DNA from: Odontesthes bonariensis
Lineage: Eukaryota > Chordata > Actinopteri > Atheriniformes > Atherinopsidae
DNA: 64,000 nt
Direction: 5' to 3'
NCBI RefSeq assembly: GCF_027942865.1
Contig: NC_134507.1
Coordinates: 33,843,711-33,907,710, forward strand
Shown here: positions 53,165-63,975 of the stretch, one piece after another
Position numbering within the stretch: the first letter of the stretch is position 1
How the letters are laid out: each line of letters starts with the position of its first letter
Translations under genes and position numbers: made by a program
The notes under the pieces: generated by a model
Told to the model about the DNA's origin: nothing
The model's input: only the letters and a program-made list of their open reading frames with translations
The model's database searches: none

Positions 53165-56110
53165 CAGTTAAATATCAATAGCATATTTCAGCTCTTCAGA
53201 TTTTGTGATAAAACTTTTCTTATACTTTTCTGAAGAAAACATTATTATCTCTTCACCAAAACTACGAACTTCAGGCAGTAATTGTTTACATTTGTCATGA
53301 TTTTTAAGACTCAGCGACCTCTTCATGGTTCCCTGGTGGACAGGACACAGAACACTGGGTTGTGATAGCTGTAATACGTTCTCATGACACCTGAGTGGAG
53401 ACATCGCTGTGGCTGGGAAATGAAAATAAGGTCAAGCAGCATGTTCCTGTCTGTGGTGGCAGAGGTGATCAGCTGTACATATCCCTTAGACTGAAACACA
53501 TCTACAACTGGCTTTGTTGACCTGAGTACCTGATTCTCATTGAAGTCTCCACACACAATAACAGGGTGACAGTCCATCCAAAAGGCTTCCCAGGTTCTCC
53601 AGGAACGGTCTCAGACTGTAGTCAGGAGGTCTGTACACAGCTGCAATCACTGCACAGACTGGAGCCTCAACCTTCAAAGCCACAAACTCCAGATCAGTCA
53701 CATTATGCAAATACTGTCTCTCACGCACCTGAATGTGCTTTCTCACATAGACAGCAACCCCGCCACCTGCTCTGCTGGCCATCTGAGGATACTGAGTGTA
53801 GGACGTGTGTCTGTTGCGCTTGAACATGTTGTAGCCGTCCAGATGCAGCCTGTCTGCAACAAAGGAGCCCTGCAGGTGAGTTTCTGTCAGACACAGGACA
53901 TCTGCCAGGCACAGCTCATGATGTCTCCTGATGTCACCGATGTGAGATGGCAGTCCCTCTGTGTTGTGCTGAACAAGGCTCAGAGTGTCGGGCCTGTCTA
54001 CTGTTTCTCTCACCTGAAGAAGAGGCATCATGTGATCCACATCGGCTTGTCTCATGGTCTGGAGCGCTGCGCTCACTTCAGCATTGGCGTATATTTTCTT
54101 TTCATCCAAATCCAGTAAATCCAGCCCACTGAGAGACGTCCCCCTGCTGAGAGCTACATAAGCCATACCTGCTTCAGAGACTTTCTGCAGGGACACCACG
54201 GCTGCATGTGTTGTGAGGCCCTGGGTTTTATGGACAGTGCAGGAGAACGCCAGCCTCACAGGAAACTGTCTGCGTAGCACTCCGTTCTGTTTCAGCTTCT
54301 CCTCTGCTCTCTCCATGTAAACCAGATTGGCAGATTCTGGAGCTCCACTCTGGATTCTTGCTACACCTGTCTGATTATCCATCCTCAGGCCCAGCTTAGT
54401 GATGTGTTGATCATCCTCAGAAGTCACTATGCACATCAGTGTGGCAGAAGCCCCGTTAACCAGACCGTTCTGAATGTCAAAGTTTCTGGTGAGCATGACA
54501 CGAGCCCCTTCAGCAGCTTTCAGAGTGTGGGCTAAATCATTTCGGCCTCCCTTACATGGTGTGTCTTTACGGGCCATTCTGCCTGTTCGGGATCTTTCTG
54601 GAAGTCATCTGCGTCCATCGTGATAATGTTGGAATGGAACAAAGCCAGTGTCGCTGAGTTGTGTTCATCAACCAACTTATTGGTGGGAAAATGTGCAGAA
54701 GCTCAGTGGGACAAAGAGCTGGTTCAGTGATGGCCTGTGACAACAAATCTCTGTCAGCCTGAGACAGCTCGTCTGCCTTTGGTTTCACCCCAATCCTGTT
54801 CAGCACGTCTGCAAAGGCAACATCATCCTTCTGTCTCATGATCTCAGTCAGAGTGATCATCTGAAAATGTTCCTGCCACAGGTCAGTGTCTGCTGGGTCG
54901 TGTACACACAGAGGTTTAGACTGGCGCACAGGCGGCAGCTGATAGAAATCTCCAACAGCTAAAACTGACATTCCACCAAACGCTCTCTGATTGCTTTGAT
55001 CTGTTTCAGTCCTGCGTCCACATAAGCAAAAAGAGGCTTTGAAACCATGGAGATGTCAGCGATAATGATGATTTGAGCATTAAAAGGTTCAGATGTGAGT
55101 TCATCCAGTTGGTTAGCGAGTCCTTGGATTGGTGCTTTCAGACTGCGTGGCAGCTTCAGCAGAGAGTGCAGTGTTGTGCCACAGATGCTGAAAGCTGCAG
55201 TTCCAGTGAAAGAAGAGAGTAAAACAGTTGGCTTTGATATGGCAAACTCCTCTGCATGTAGCTGCAGTTTGCTCTGTATCTTAGATGCCTCTGAGTAAAT
55301 GCATTTCATCAGGTGGGACTTTCCTGTTCCTGCACCACCGTTGACATAAAAGAAAAACTGCTCTGGATTTAGGCCACACACAAGTTTAATGCAGCAGTCT
55401 CTGATAGCATGGAACACACAGGCCTGCTTCTGCTTCAGGTTCTGATACATCTGCCGCAGCACAGCTGGATCCACAGCTGGGGGTTCTCTGATGGCTCTCA
55501 TTTCTGTCACAGCAGCAGACTGAGGACAATAGTCGGGCACATGTTCCTGCTCATCGTCTGGCTCTCTTTGCTGCAGCTCATCATCACAACTTCAGATTCA
55601 GGAGCCAGATTCCACCATTCATCCATCACGCTTTGAGTGGTCTGCACTGACAAACCTGCAGCTAGCAGCAAAATCAGCCGAGCACATCTCCTCATACTCT
55701 GGGGTCTCGGGTCTGGCTTTGTATTTGTCACTCAAACTCGTCATCCAGACATTACGAGACTCTGACGGGGTGTCCTCCAAGAATGACATGGGGCGACTCA
55801 TTTTCACTGGACTGTCATCAGTAGGAATGAACACAACACTGCGTGAGCACTTCTTCATCTTTATTCCACATGCACGAGTCACACACTCCTGAGCACTGAT
55901 CTCTCTCTTTCTGGAGTGAGCCTGCATGACAGCTCTCATCTCATCACACTCATTAACTCTGTCCATGTTGGAATTCTCCATGACAGTTTGCAGGTACTCT
56001 GACAGACCACTTTCCTTCTTTGTGATGTATTTAGTCAGATACTGTACACACGAGTAAGCAGCTGCCCTGCAGTGAACATCATGTGCTGATTGGCTGCTTT
56101 ATCTGTCAAT
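53165..56110 (-). mobile_element. Helentron (Helitron with endonuclease), 5' truncated
   Basis: Read on minus, the order is the end of the Rep region (YLTKYITKKESGLSEYLQ), a PIF1-type helicase, then an apurinic-like endonuclease. That is the Helentron/Helitron2 layout. It starts inside the Rep domain near 56110, so HUH motifs are missing. Ends were not identified. Confidence 0.8.
53170..55981 (-). pseudogene. Helentron polyprotein remnant: helicase and endonuclease
   Basis: 55981-55620 holds the Rep-helicase linker (VVFIPTDDSPVKMSRP). 55540-54960 has Walker A NGGAGTGKSHL and a Walker B region reading IIIIADISMVSK, in place of the usual DEISM. 54971-54567 has VLAVGDFYQLPPV and LTEIMRQ. 54577-53537 has FSCTVHKTQGLT and YVALSRG (helicase VI), then an endonuclease part (LCLTETHLQG, GGGVAVYVRK, AAVYRPPDY). 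53577-53323 has VIVCGDFNEN and LDLIFIS. The frame breaks at least three times, so no intact protein remains. Confidence 0.8.
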
Positions 56111-56640
56111 CACTGACACTGCCCACAGGAACAGGACAGTATATTCAGCAATAAGGTAATACTTTCTGCTGACATGGCAGACTCGCTTTAACTGGAAACA
56201 CTTGAGATATTTATATTACATTTACATTATATTACAACAACAGATATTTATATATAAATATAAATGTATGTTTATCCGTCAAGTTAGGCAGTTATAGAAG
56301 TTTGTTGAAATTTTGTTAATAGTACAAAAAAAAATTGTGTCTTACAATGAAATCAAGTGACAGGTTTAGGATTATTACAACTTCCATCTTTCAAAGTGTT
56401 TTTCACCTGAAATCCTGTCAGTTTTAGCCCTGTTATATGTGTAACCTGGACGTCTTGTAGCTGTTGTACTGTTATTTAAGAGTCGTAACCTTTCATTTTA
56501 TCACAATAACATGGTGTGTTAGACTTAAATGTTATAAAATGTAATCTCAGCAAGAGACATTATTAAAACTTTAATCAGAGTTCCCCAAAATGACTAATAC
56601 GGTGCATGATTCTATCATAAGTTCAATGGATACAGTCAAA
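56111..56640. other. intergenic, nothing recognised
   Basis: AT-rich; no gene or clear repeat ends. Confidence 0.5.
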
Positions 56641-56644
56641 TTTG

Positions 56645-57240
56645 CATGAGCTATATACTGACCGAGGGATCGGACCTGTCCTGCATAATGTTAATCTCCC
56701 CCTTTTGTGTAAACGGCAGAGCAGAGCCTTCCGTTATCAGGCCCCTCTCTGTGGAACCAGCTGCCAGTTTGGCTTCAGGAAGCAGACACCCTCTCTACTT
56801 TTAAGATCAGGCTTAAAACTTTCCTTTCTGATGAAGCTTATAGTTAGGGATGGCTCAGCTGAGCCTGAAACATCCCATAGTTCTGCTGCTGTAGGCCCAG
56901 CCTGCTGGGGGAGCTCCCATGATGCACCTCTCCTCTCCATGTACATGTGACATCATTGTTGTCATTAACTTGTTCCTCTCTCAGCAGGTGTCCCTGGCCT
57001 GGTGTTCCGCTGCTTGTTGTCCCCTCTTTTCTGTCCTCTCAGCCCCAGCTGCTCCAGGCAGATGGCCGCCCTTCCTGGTTCTGGTTCTGATGGAGCTTTC
57101 TTCCTGTTAAAACTCAGTTTTTTCTTCCCACACTTCTGTGCGTGCTCGGGATTGAACAGAAGTTACGGTGCATTTTGTAGGATTCCTTAGCTAAGCTACT
57201 TCTTTTAATTGTGTCTGTGTTAATAAAACTGAACTGAAAT
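56645..57240 (+). mobile_element. fish LINE 3' end (L2/Rex-like)
   Basis: A plus frame reads AEQSLPLSGPSLWNQLPVWL then ADTLSTFKIRLKTFLSDEAY, the C terminus of a CR1-group ORF2. A long 3' UTR follows, ending TTAATAAAACTGAACTGAAA. 5' truncated. Confidence 0.75.
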
Positions 57241-57970
57241 GACAAATAAATGAACATGTACATCTGTACTGTTATATGTTACGTTAAAACAGAGTACTGA
57301 AATATATCTTTATTGAATAGATGAATAAATCTGAAGTCTGATTCTGTCCAGGGTTTCTTCCAGGTGTCCTCCCTCTGTCACCATCTCACATCTGAAATTC
57401 CTGTCAGTAGTATTTCAGAGCTGAGCCTTGGTTGGGAGAGTTTTTATCTTCACTTCATCTTCACAGACTATATTACCACAGCAATACAACTGAGCCAAAT
57501 GCTGGATTTAAATTCATTTTTATTATATTTTCAAAGAAACGTCATTAATAAAAATAGAACATAAAACAATATTAACTATGTGTAAACTATATACATATAT
57601 ATGAAATTTATTCTGCCAGAGGGCAGGGTCTTTCCACTGCCTCAATGTTAATGATTTTGTTCCCAATATATTTTATATTTAGAAAGACTTTACCCTTTTC
57701 CAGGGCTCCCACAAGTCCTGGGAAATATAAAACACTTCGGTGCTGGACATGAGGAGCTCCAGCACCCCCCTGTGCTGCTCTCCATCACGCCCATCACCTC
57801 CACTCCAGCTGCCTCATCAGTCACAATCAGCACCTGCCAAAACAAACAGCACCTATGTCCCATAATACCTTGCAGCTAGATATTAAACCCCTTTCTTACT
57901 CTTTGTTTATTTCTTTAATCTCTTTCTCAATTGTGTCAGATCACTTGCCATTTTATGTCTGTATAATATA
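57241..57970. other. intergenic, nothing recognised
   Basis: No gene; an AT-rich stretch around 57560-57700. Confidence 0.5.
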
Positions 57971-57972
57971 AC

Positions 57973-58380
57973 CTAGATTGCCAAAAGTATTCACTCACTC
58001 ATCCAGATAATTAAATTCAGGGGTTCCCATCACTTCCATGGCCACAGGTGTAGAAATGCAAGCCCCTCGGCATGCAGACTGCTTCTACAAACATCTGTGA
58101 AAGAATGGCTCGCTCTCAGGGGCTCAGTGGGTTCCAGCGTGGTGCCATGATAGGATGCCACCTGTGCAAGAAGTCCAGTGGAGACATTTCCTCGCTACTA
58201 AATGTCCCACAGTCAGCTGTCAGTGGTGTTAGAACAAAGTGGAAGCGACTGGGAACGCCAGCAGCTCAGCCACCAAGTGGTCGGCCACGTAAAATGACAG
58301 AGCGGGTTTGGAGGTCTGTAGCAATGGACTCTGCAGAAGGTTGGCGACCTTTCTGCAGTCCATTGCTGCAGACCTCCAAA
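57973..58380 (+). mobile_element. Tc1-like transposon fragment
   Basis: Begins TTGCCAAAAGTATTCACTCA, a Tc1-type terminal sequence. The coding part gives LSGFQRGAMIGCHLCKKS, SSLLNVPQSAVSGV and WKRLGTPAAQPPSGRPRKMT, the paired HTH and GRPR motif of Tc1 transposases. The DDE domain is gone; the sequence folds back on itself at 58307-58380. Confidence 0.75.
58307..58380. repeat. imperfect hairpin in the Tc1 fragment
   Basis: Arms of about 34 nt (TTTGGAGGTCTG... and its complement) with TGGCG at the centre and a few mismatches or indels. It marks the breakpoint where the transposase sequence ends. Confidence 0.8.
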
Positions 58381-59300
58381 CTTCATGTGGCCTTTTACAT
58401 GTTTAACCAGAGAACACAACTCCTTTTATGTGCCTACCGACTTGGCAAATAAAGCTCATTCTGATTCTGATTAGAATGTGTTTTTAGATTAGATGAATTA
58501 GAATGCTTTTTACTTCTACATTGCTGTAGGGTGTTGTGTGCAGGAAGTCCCCTCCTGCATCCATGTTGGACTTTAAGTGGGTAATCCTGCACTGGCTGCC
58601 GAGGTCCAGCTCCTGGACTGCAGCTTCCCGCCACAGCGTGAGGGAGGCAGAAGCTTTATCCTGTACAGAACACAGTATGAGATGTCAGAACTATAAAGGC
58701 ACCAGAGATTACTCTGTAATGTGCAGCCTACAAGTGACCACAGTAAACATATAAACAACCAGCGCCGCAGAAAGAGACAGTTAGCACACTCCCATAGACT
58801 ACTAAGGTACTCACAGAATATGAAACTCATCTTATTTTATCTTCCCTTATCTAGAAACCACAGAGGTTGTCCCTCCTCTCCAATCCTCCCGTTCTCTGGT
58901 CTTACCTGCTGCAGCTTCACCTCACGCAGCGGGACCTCCTCTCTCCCACTGCGGACCTTTTTCACAGCTGAGAGCTAAATAAGAACAAGTTCAATCACTT
59001 AGTGGTCTAATTAGACCTAAACATGTCATTGCAACAGCTTTTCCGTAATAAAACATTTCAAATACTGGTCATTAGACAATAAAGCTGCAGAAAGTCTGTT
59101 GTTTACAAGAAAATCACAGATTTTTACTGCATTACTTTGTCTACCTAAAATGTTTGTATCTCTGAATTACAATTAAGCACGGTAATTTATCTGAGTGTAT
59201 TAGTGTGTTCTTCTGATGAAGACAAATCAACATACCTGAAACACTTTGCCCTCCAGTGTGAGGAGGCCCTTTGTCCCCTTCACATTCTTTATAGTTGTAT
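58381..59300. other. intergenic, nothing recognised
   Basis: AATAAAGCTCATTCTGATTC near 58446 looks like a LINE-type 3' tail. The remainder is unidentified. Confidence 0.4.
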
Positions 59301-59319
59301 GCAGGGACGGGGGAAAGAG

Positions 59320-59560
59320 GAGGGCTTTCCTGCAAAGGGGTCCATCCTGCAAACCTTGCAGCACCAACCCCGCTCCATGCTGTCAGAGGTGGAGAAGATC
59401 ATTAGGCTTTCCCTGGCCCTGCCCATATCTGTCACAGCATCTGAGCGCTCTTTCTCAGCCTGAAAACCTGGCTGCGCAGCACCATGACGCAGGAGAGACT
59501 AACACATTTGGCCATTATGAACACTCACAGTGACCTTACGGATAAATTGGCTTAAACAAT
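59320..59560 (+). pseudogene. hAT transposase dimerisation domain remnant
   Basis: Plus frames read MLSEVEKIIRLSLALPISVT then ASERSFSA, and after a one-base shift WLRSTMTQERLTHLAIMNTH, the C-terminal hAT dimerisation domain. Everything upstream of it is lost. Confidence 0.78.
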
Positions 59561-59830
59561 TTATCAAGAACACATCTTCAATTTGGAACTTCATACCGAA
59601 TTTAATTTTCTCTAAATTAGGAGGCCTAAATTTCTTTTTACTTTGTAATTATAATGTTGAAAAAATCCCCTCAAAACTATCCTACTTTCATAAACAGATG
59701 CTTCTTTCTTCGTCATTGATCTACAAACATAATTTTCCCCCACATAGATACTACATATGGAACAATATTGGTATGAAGTTCAAAATTTAAAATGGATTCT
59801 TGATAAATTGTTGCCAATTGCCAATTTATT
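59530..59830 (+). mobile_element. L1-like LINE ORF2 C-terminal fragment
   Basis: The frame reads SIWNFIPNLIFSKLGGLNFF, LSYFHKQMLLSSSLIYKHNF and PPHRYYIWNN, matching the C-terminal part of fish L1/Tx1-like ORF2. It abuts the hAT fragment directly. Confidence 0.65.
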
Positions 59831-61330
59831 TTGAAAATAGTAATACCACCTCAAACCAACTGGGTTATGTGTCGCACACGGAGCAAGACACCTGAGCTCA
59901 GCCACTCTGCTGGGAAATAATATGGGCACGGAGCGCAAAAAGAGCGAGATGAGGAGCTAACTGGGCTATATAGTCCATCCCACCAGCAGTCAATGGCTAT
60001 TTACCCTTATTGCGTGTGCAATTAGGGCCGTCATGACTCATAGGATGCGAAAGCATCTATGCTACTACACCAGCCTTCACCATTTCCCCAAGGAAAGACA
60101 GCGCCAGTGCATTATGAACCTCATTTATCCTCCTCTCTGCATCAAACACATTCATGCTGCCTTAACTGAAAACTGTCATTTCCACCTTGCAAATTTGAAA
60201 GTCAGGCCAAAATGCCATCGCTGTCAATTTGGGGAAAACGGAAAACTCATGCTACAACATTTCAAATGTGAGACTTTCAAAGTAATTAGGCTTTGGAACT
60301 TTTCGAAGGTTTTAAGATAATCACAGGACTGGGAAACCTCCCAAACTCGCCTTAACCATGGCCTGAACAGGCTAACGTTATGCCTGTTTGGTTCGTTAGC
60401 TAGCTAACTAATGCTAACGTTAGCTAGTGAACGCTAACTGTCAGAGCAGTAATTAAAACATATTAACAAACATACTTGCTTGATAACTTACCTTATTTAT
60501 TCTTCTTCAAAAGAATTAAAAAAACTGGACTCAGCAGGCTGCCCTCAGTGCCCCGGCCTGTGTGCTGGACTGCTGCGTTGCTGCCATAGACCTAATATAC
60601 TTTGCTGAGCGGGAGAGACTGAATGTCGCATGCATGCACACTTCTTCTTCTTTGAATGCGCAGTGGGAGTGAGACTGTGTTGCTACTTATTGTTGAATGA
60701 GCTTCACTCTAAATAAAGTCATCTTCCCTCTAAACACTAAGTTTTTTGCATTTTTAACCATGCAACTAACTTTTACTTCATAAAAATCAGTTATAAGTGC
60801 ATATGGTAATTAACCTAGTAAAGTTAACGAATGTATGTAAGTCAGGGCAGCTATTGGACTTTACAGTGAAGATGTATTGTATATAGATAATCCATGAGCC
60901 TAGTCAAGCGGTGAAGTTGTAAAGCAATGAGATTGCTGAGATTTTCTCATGAGAATGAGAAAAAAGTGATCAGAGCTTCATCCTCTGTGGCTGGTTGACT
61001 GTTAGAGCTTCCAGCTGCCTCTAACTCCCACACCTCAAAAAACAAATGTCCCTCACAGGGTAGACATCTCAGGTGATGTTCTGACTGGGGTGGTTTATAT
61101 AATCTATGTGTATAACTGTTTGTGTTCTACCACCCAGGTATAGACAATAGTGATCCCTCAGCTACTATTTATAACACTCTAATGCTCTCTCCTTCACAGT
61201 GACGGTGCTGCTGTCAACACAAATAATTATTAACTTCCGTCACAGAAATGGATGTTAATGACATGATTTTTATCCACAAGGACAATTCTTTCCAATTCTT
61301 CAAAAAAATACAGTTATATTTACTTCTGCG
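59831..61330. other. intergenic, nothing recognised
   Basis: A 95-codon frame at 60033-60320 has no recognised family. Clusters of CTAACGTTAGCTAG near 60370-60440 are short inverted repeats. Confidence 0.45.
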
Positions 61331-61715
61331 TCCTGCATGTCTTGTGTTGAAAAATTTGCCGATCACACTGTGACACACACACACACACAGACACAGAGAC
61401 ACGAGGAAGTTAACCAGCTTCGGCTGCTGCTGATTGGTTGGCAGACACCTCTGTTTCTATTGGCCCTCAGTCTCCATGTTTCTGATCCTGGACCTGCTGA
61501 GATGTCCCAGGCCATTGTTGGTTTTGATCCTCATACATTTAACTTTGTCCTGAGCGGGCGGGAGTGCAAAGTTGTACCATCTGAAACGGCTGAAGAGTGC
61601 TCACTGCAGCGGGTGGGCGGAGGTGCAAAGTGACGCTTTGTAGGCAAAAAAAGAGCACCGCCACAAGTGCGCATTGTGCCAGGAAGGGCTCTCGGACGTG
61701 AAACAGTGGAGGGTT

Positions 61716-61903
61716 ATCGCTTCTCGGCCTTTTGGCTAAGATCAAGTGTAGTATCTGTTCTTATCAGTTTAATATCTGATACGTCCTCTATATGAGGACT
61801 ACATATTAAATGGATTTTTAGGCACAGGGGTTGAAAAAGGGGCTTGCTCCGTTCACTCCACGCATCGACCCGGTACTGCAGTGCCGCTGGGAACGGTGCA
61901 CTC
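61716..61903 (+). ncRNA. U2 small nuclear RNA gene
   Basis: 188 nt starting ATCGCTTCTCGGCCTTTTGG. It includes the branch-point-pairing GTGTAGTATCTG block, the GTTCTTATCAGTTTAATATC region, an Sm-site-like ATTTTTAGG and the 3' stem-loops ending GGTGCACTC. U2 base-pairs with the intron branch site in the spliceosome. The 5' half is essentially the vertebrate sequence; stem-loop IIb/III parts differ slightly. Same promoter-proximal sequence as the second copy. Confidence 0.95.
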
Positions 61904-62270
61904 TTCCCAACTCTTGTGAAATAACAAAACCTGCGGTACATGGTGGTAGTTTCAGGGAGCCATTGTATTCTGACTTCTAAAATGGAACTATAATCTTTAG
62001 AAAAGACGCAGTTTATGAGCACGTCGTGGGATTGAGCTTCCCTGGTTTCTCTGTATGACCATGAACACCAAACTACACACAGAGAACAGAGGAGCTTGAC
62101 AGACACACACTAAGTTATCTGAGAGTCCCATTTGCAGCTGCAGAGAACAATCACATCAGGGAAGTCGACGTGCAGGCTCAACATCAGCCTCTCAAGCCAA
62201 CTCTCTGGTAAAATAGGGGCAACGTATGGTTCCAGCACCTATGTAACACATATTTGTCACGGGGACTGTG

Positions 62271-62389
62271 GCTTACGGCCACACCGCCCTGAACACGCCC
62301 GATCTCGTCCGAACTCGGAAGCCAAGCAGGGTAGGGCCTGGTTAGTACTTGGATGGGAGACCGCTTGGGAATACCAGGTGCTGTAAGCA
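62271..62389 (+). rRNA. 5S ribosomal RNA gene
   Basis: 119 nt from GCTTACGGCCACACC to GGTGCTGTAAGCA, with the internal A box (AGCCAAGCAGGGT) and C box (TGGATGGGAGACCGC). A T-run follows directly and can terminate pol III. One base in the intermediate element region (GTAGGGCC, commonly GTCGGGCC) differs from the usual vertebrate form. Confidence 0.95.
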
Positions 62390-62621
62390 TTTTTCTCTCT
62401 TCTCTTCTCTTCTCTCTGCATGTCTTTTGTTGAAACATCTGTTGATCACCCTGTGATCCATCTTGCTGATCCTGGATCTGCTAAGGTGTCCCAGGTCATG
62501 GTTGCCTTTGATCCTCATACATTTAACTTTGTCCTGACAAAGGAGCAGTTCCAAAAAGTCAAACAGGGACTGCCTTTGCATTTGACGCAGTCAAACTGCA
62601 TGCGCCTGGAGAAGCCAAAAG

Positions 62622-62697
62622 GCTTACAGCACCTGGTATTCCCAGGCGGTCTCCCCATCCAAGTACTAACCAGGCCCGACTCTGCTTAGCTTCTGAG
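62622..62697 (-). pseudogene. inverted partial 5S rRNA copy
   Basis: The reverse complement matches the 3' two thirds of 5S (GAAGCTAAGCAGAGTCGGGC to GGTGCTGTAAGC). It lacks the 5' third and has one inserted base in the GGGAGACC block. It lies 230 bp after the intact 5S, in opposite orientation. Confidence 0.9.
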
Positions 62698-63003
62698 ATA
62701 AAACTCTGGCTTTTAGTCTGCGAAAAGAGAGTGAAAGTGAACTCCACTTTGAGATGGCTCTGGGATTGGGCCGACTGGGAGAATTGCTTGAAAAAAAGCT
62801 CTACACCCAATGAGCGGTCAGAACAAAGCCTCAAGACCCCTAGTCTTTTGCACAGAGTAAAAGACAAAGCAGCCATTGAATAGGGCCCGATTGTTCCTAC
62901 CTGGTCGGCCGAGGAGCCAGCGTCTCAACCAAGCAAAGCTCACCGTGGGGAAGGTGGCTATGCCAACTAGCCTGATGCACTGCTCCCGCAGTGTCAAATA
63001 CTC

Positions 63004-63122
63004 GTACTCTGGTTTCTCTTCATAACGTACAAGTCTTTCGCCTTTTACTAAAGACTTCCGTGGAGAGCAGCATTAATGAGTTGTTTCTATTTTTGGAAGG
63101 CTTTACCTTTGCGGGTGAAGCC
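63004..63122 (+). ncRNA. U5 small nuclear RNA gene
   Basis: Starts GTACTCTGGTTTCTCTTCA and contains the invariant loop 1 GCCTTTTAC within the long stem (TCTTTCGCCTTTTACTAAAG). An Sm site follows (ATTTTTGG at about 63089-63096) and a 3' stem-loop (GGCTTTACCTTTGCGGGTGA). U5 aligns exon ends in the spliceosome. The 3' end is set by family length. Confidence 0.93.
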
Positions 63123-63420
63123 CATTCTGTCTGTGCAAAGGAAATCTTCTTGCTGTGCCAAGTGACTTCTCGGAGTAGAGTCACCTTATTTCTTGAGACC
63201 GTGCCCATGTTCAAAGCTGGAGCGCTAAATTGTTGTTGTTTGAATGGTGCTCAGTGGAGCGGGCGGGAGTGCAAAGTTGTACCATCTGAAACGGCTGAAG
63301 AGTGCTCACTGCAGCGGGTGGGCGGAGGTGCAAAGTGACGCTTTGTAGGCAAAAAAAGAGCACCGCCACAAGTGCGCATTGTGCCAGGAAGGGCTCTCGG
63401 ACGTGAAACAGTGGAGGGTT

Positions 63421-63608
63421 ATCGCTTCTCGGCCTTTTGGCTAAGATCAAGTGTAGTATCTGTTCTTATCAGTTTAATATCTGATACGTCCTCTATATGA
63501 GGACTACATATTAAATGGATTTTTAGGCACAGGGGTTGAAAAAGGGGCTTGCTCCGTTCACTCCACGCATCGACCCGGTACTGCAGTGCCGCTGGGAACG
63601 GTGCACTC
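63421..63608 (+). ncRNA. U2 small nuclear RNA gene, second copy
   Basis: I see no difference from the copy at 61716-61903, including at least 160 bp upstream and the whole downstream spacer, which points to concerted evolution or recent duplication. Confidence 0.95.
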
Positions 63609-63975
63609 TTCCCAACTCTTGTGAAATAACAAAACCTGCGGTACATGGTGGTAGTTTCAGGGAGCCATTGTATTCTGACTTCTAAAATGGAACTATAATC
63701 TTTAGAAAAGACGCAGTTTATGAGCACGTCGTGGGATTGAGCTTCCCTGGTTTCTCTGTATGACCATGAACACCAAACTACACACAGAGAACAGAGGAGC
63801 TTGACAGACACACACTAAGTTATCTGAGAGTCCCATTTGCAGCTGCAGAGAACAATCACATCAGGGAAGTCGACGTGCAGGCTCAACATCAGCCTCTCAA
63901 GCCAACTCTCTGGTAAAATAGGGGCAACGTATGGTTCCAGCACCTATGTAACACATATTTGTCACGGGGACTGTG

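Noticed and set aside
57465-57485. Possible second Fringe exon (reads HFIFTD)
   Set aside because: Only six residues match, 33 kb from the Fringe exon, with no continuation GED and no splice sites.
62895-62995. Possible U1 snRNA upstream of U5 (contains CCTACCTGG)
   Set aside because: The resemblance is limited to nine bases; the U1 stem-loops and Sm site are absent. It is more likely the U5 promoter and spacer.
61539-63811. Minus-strand frames over the U2 genes, repeated in both units
   Set aside because: Antisense to snRNA genes and identical only because the array unit is duplicated.
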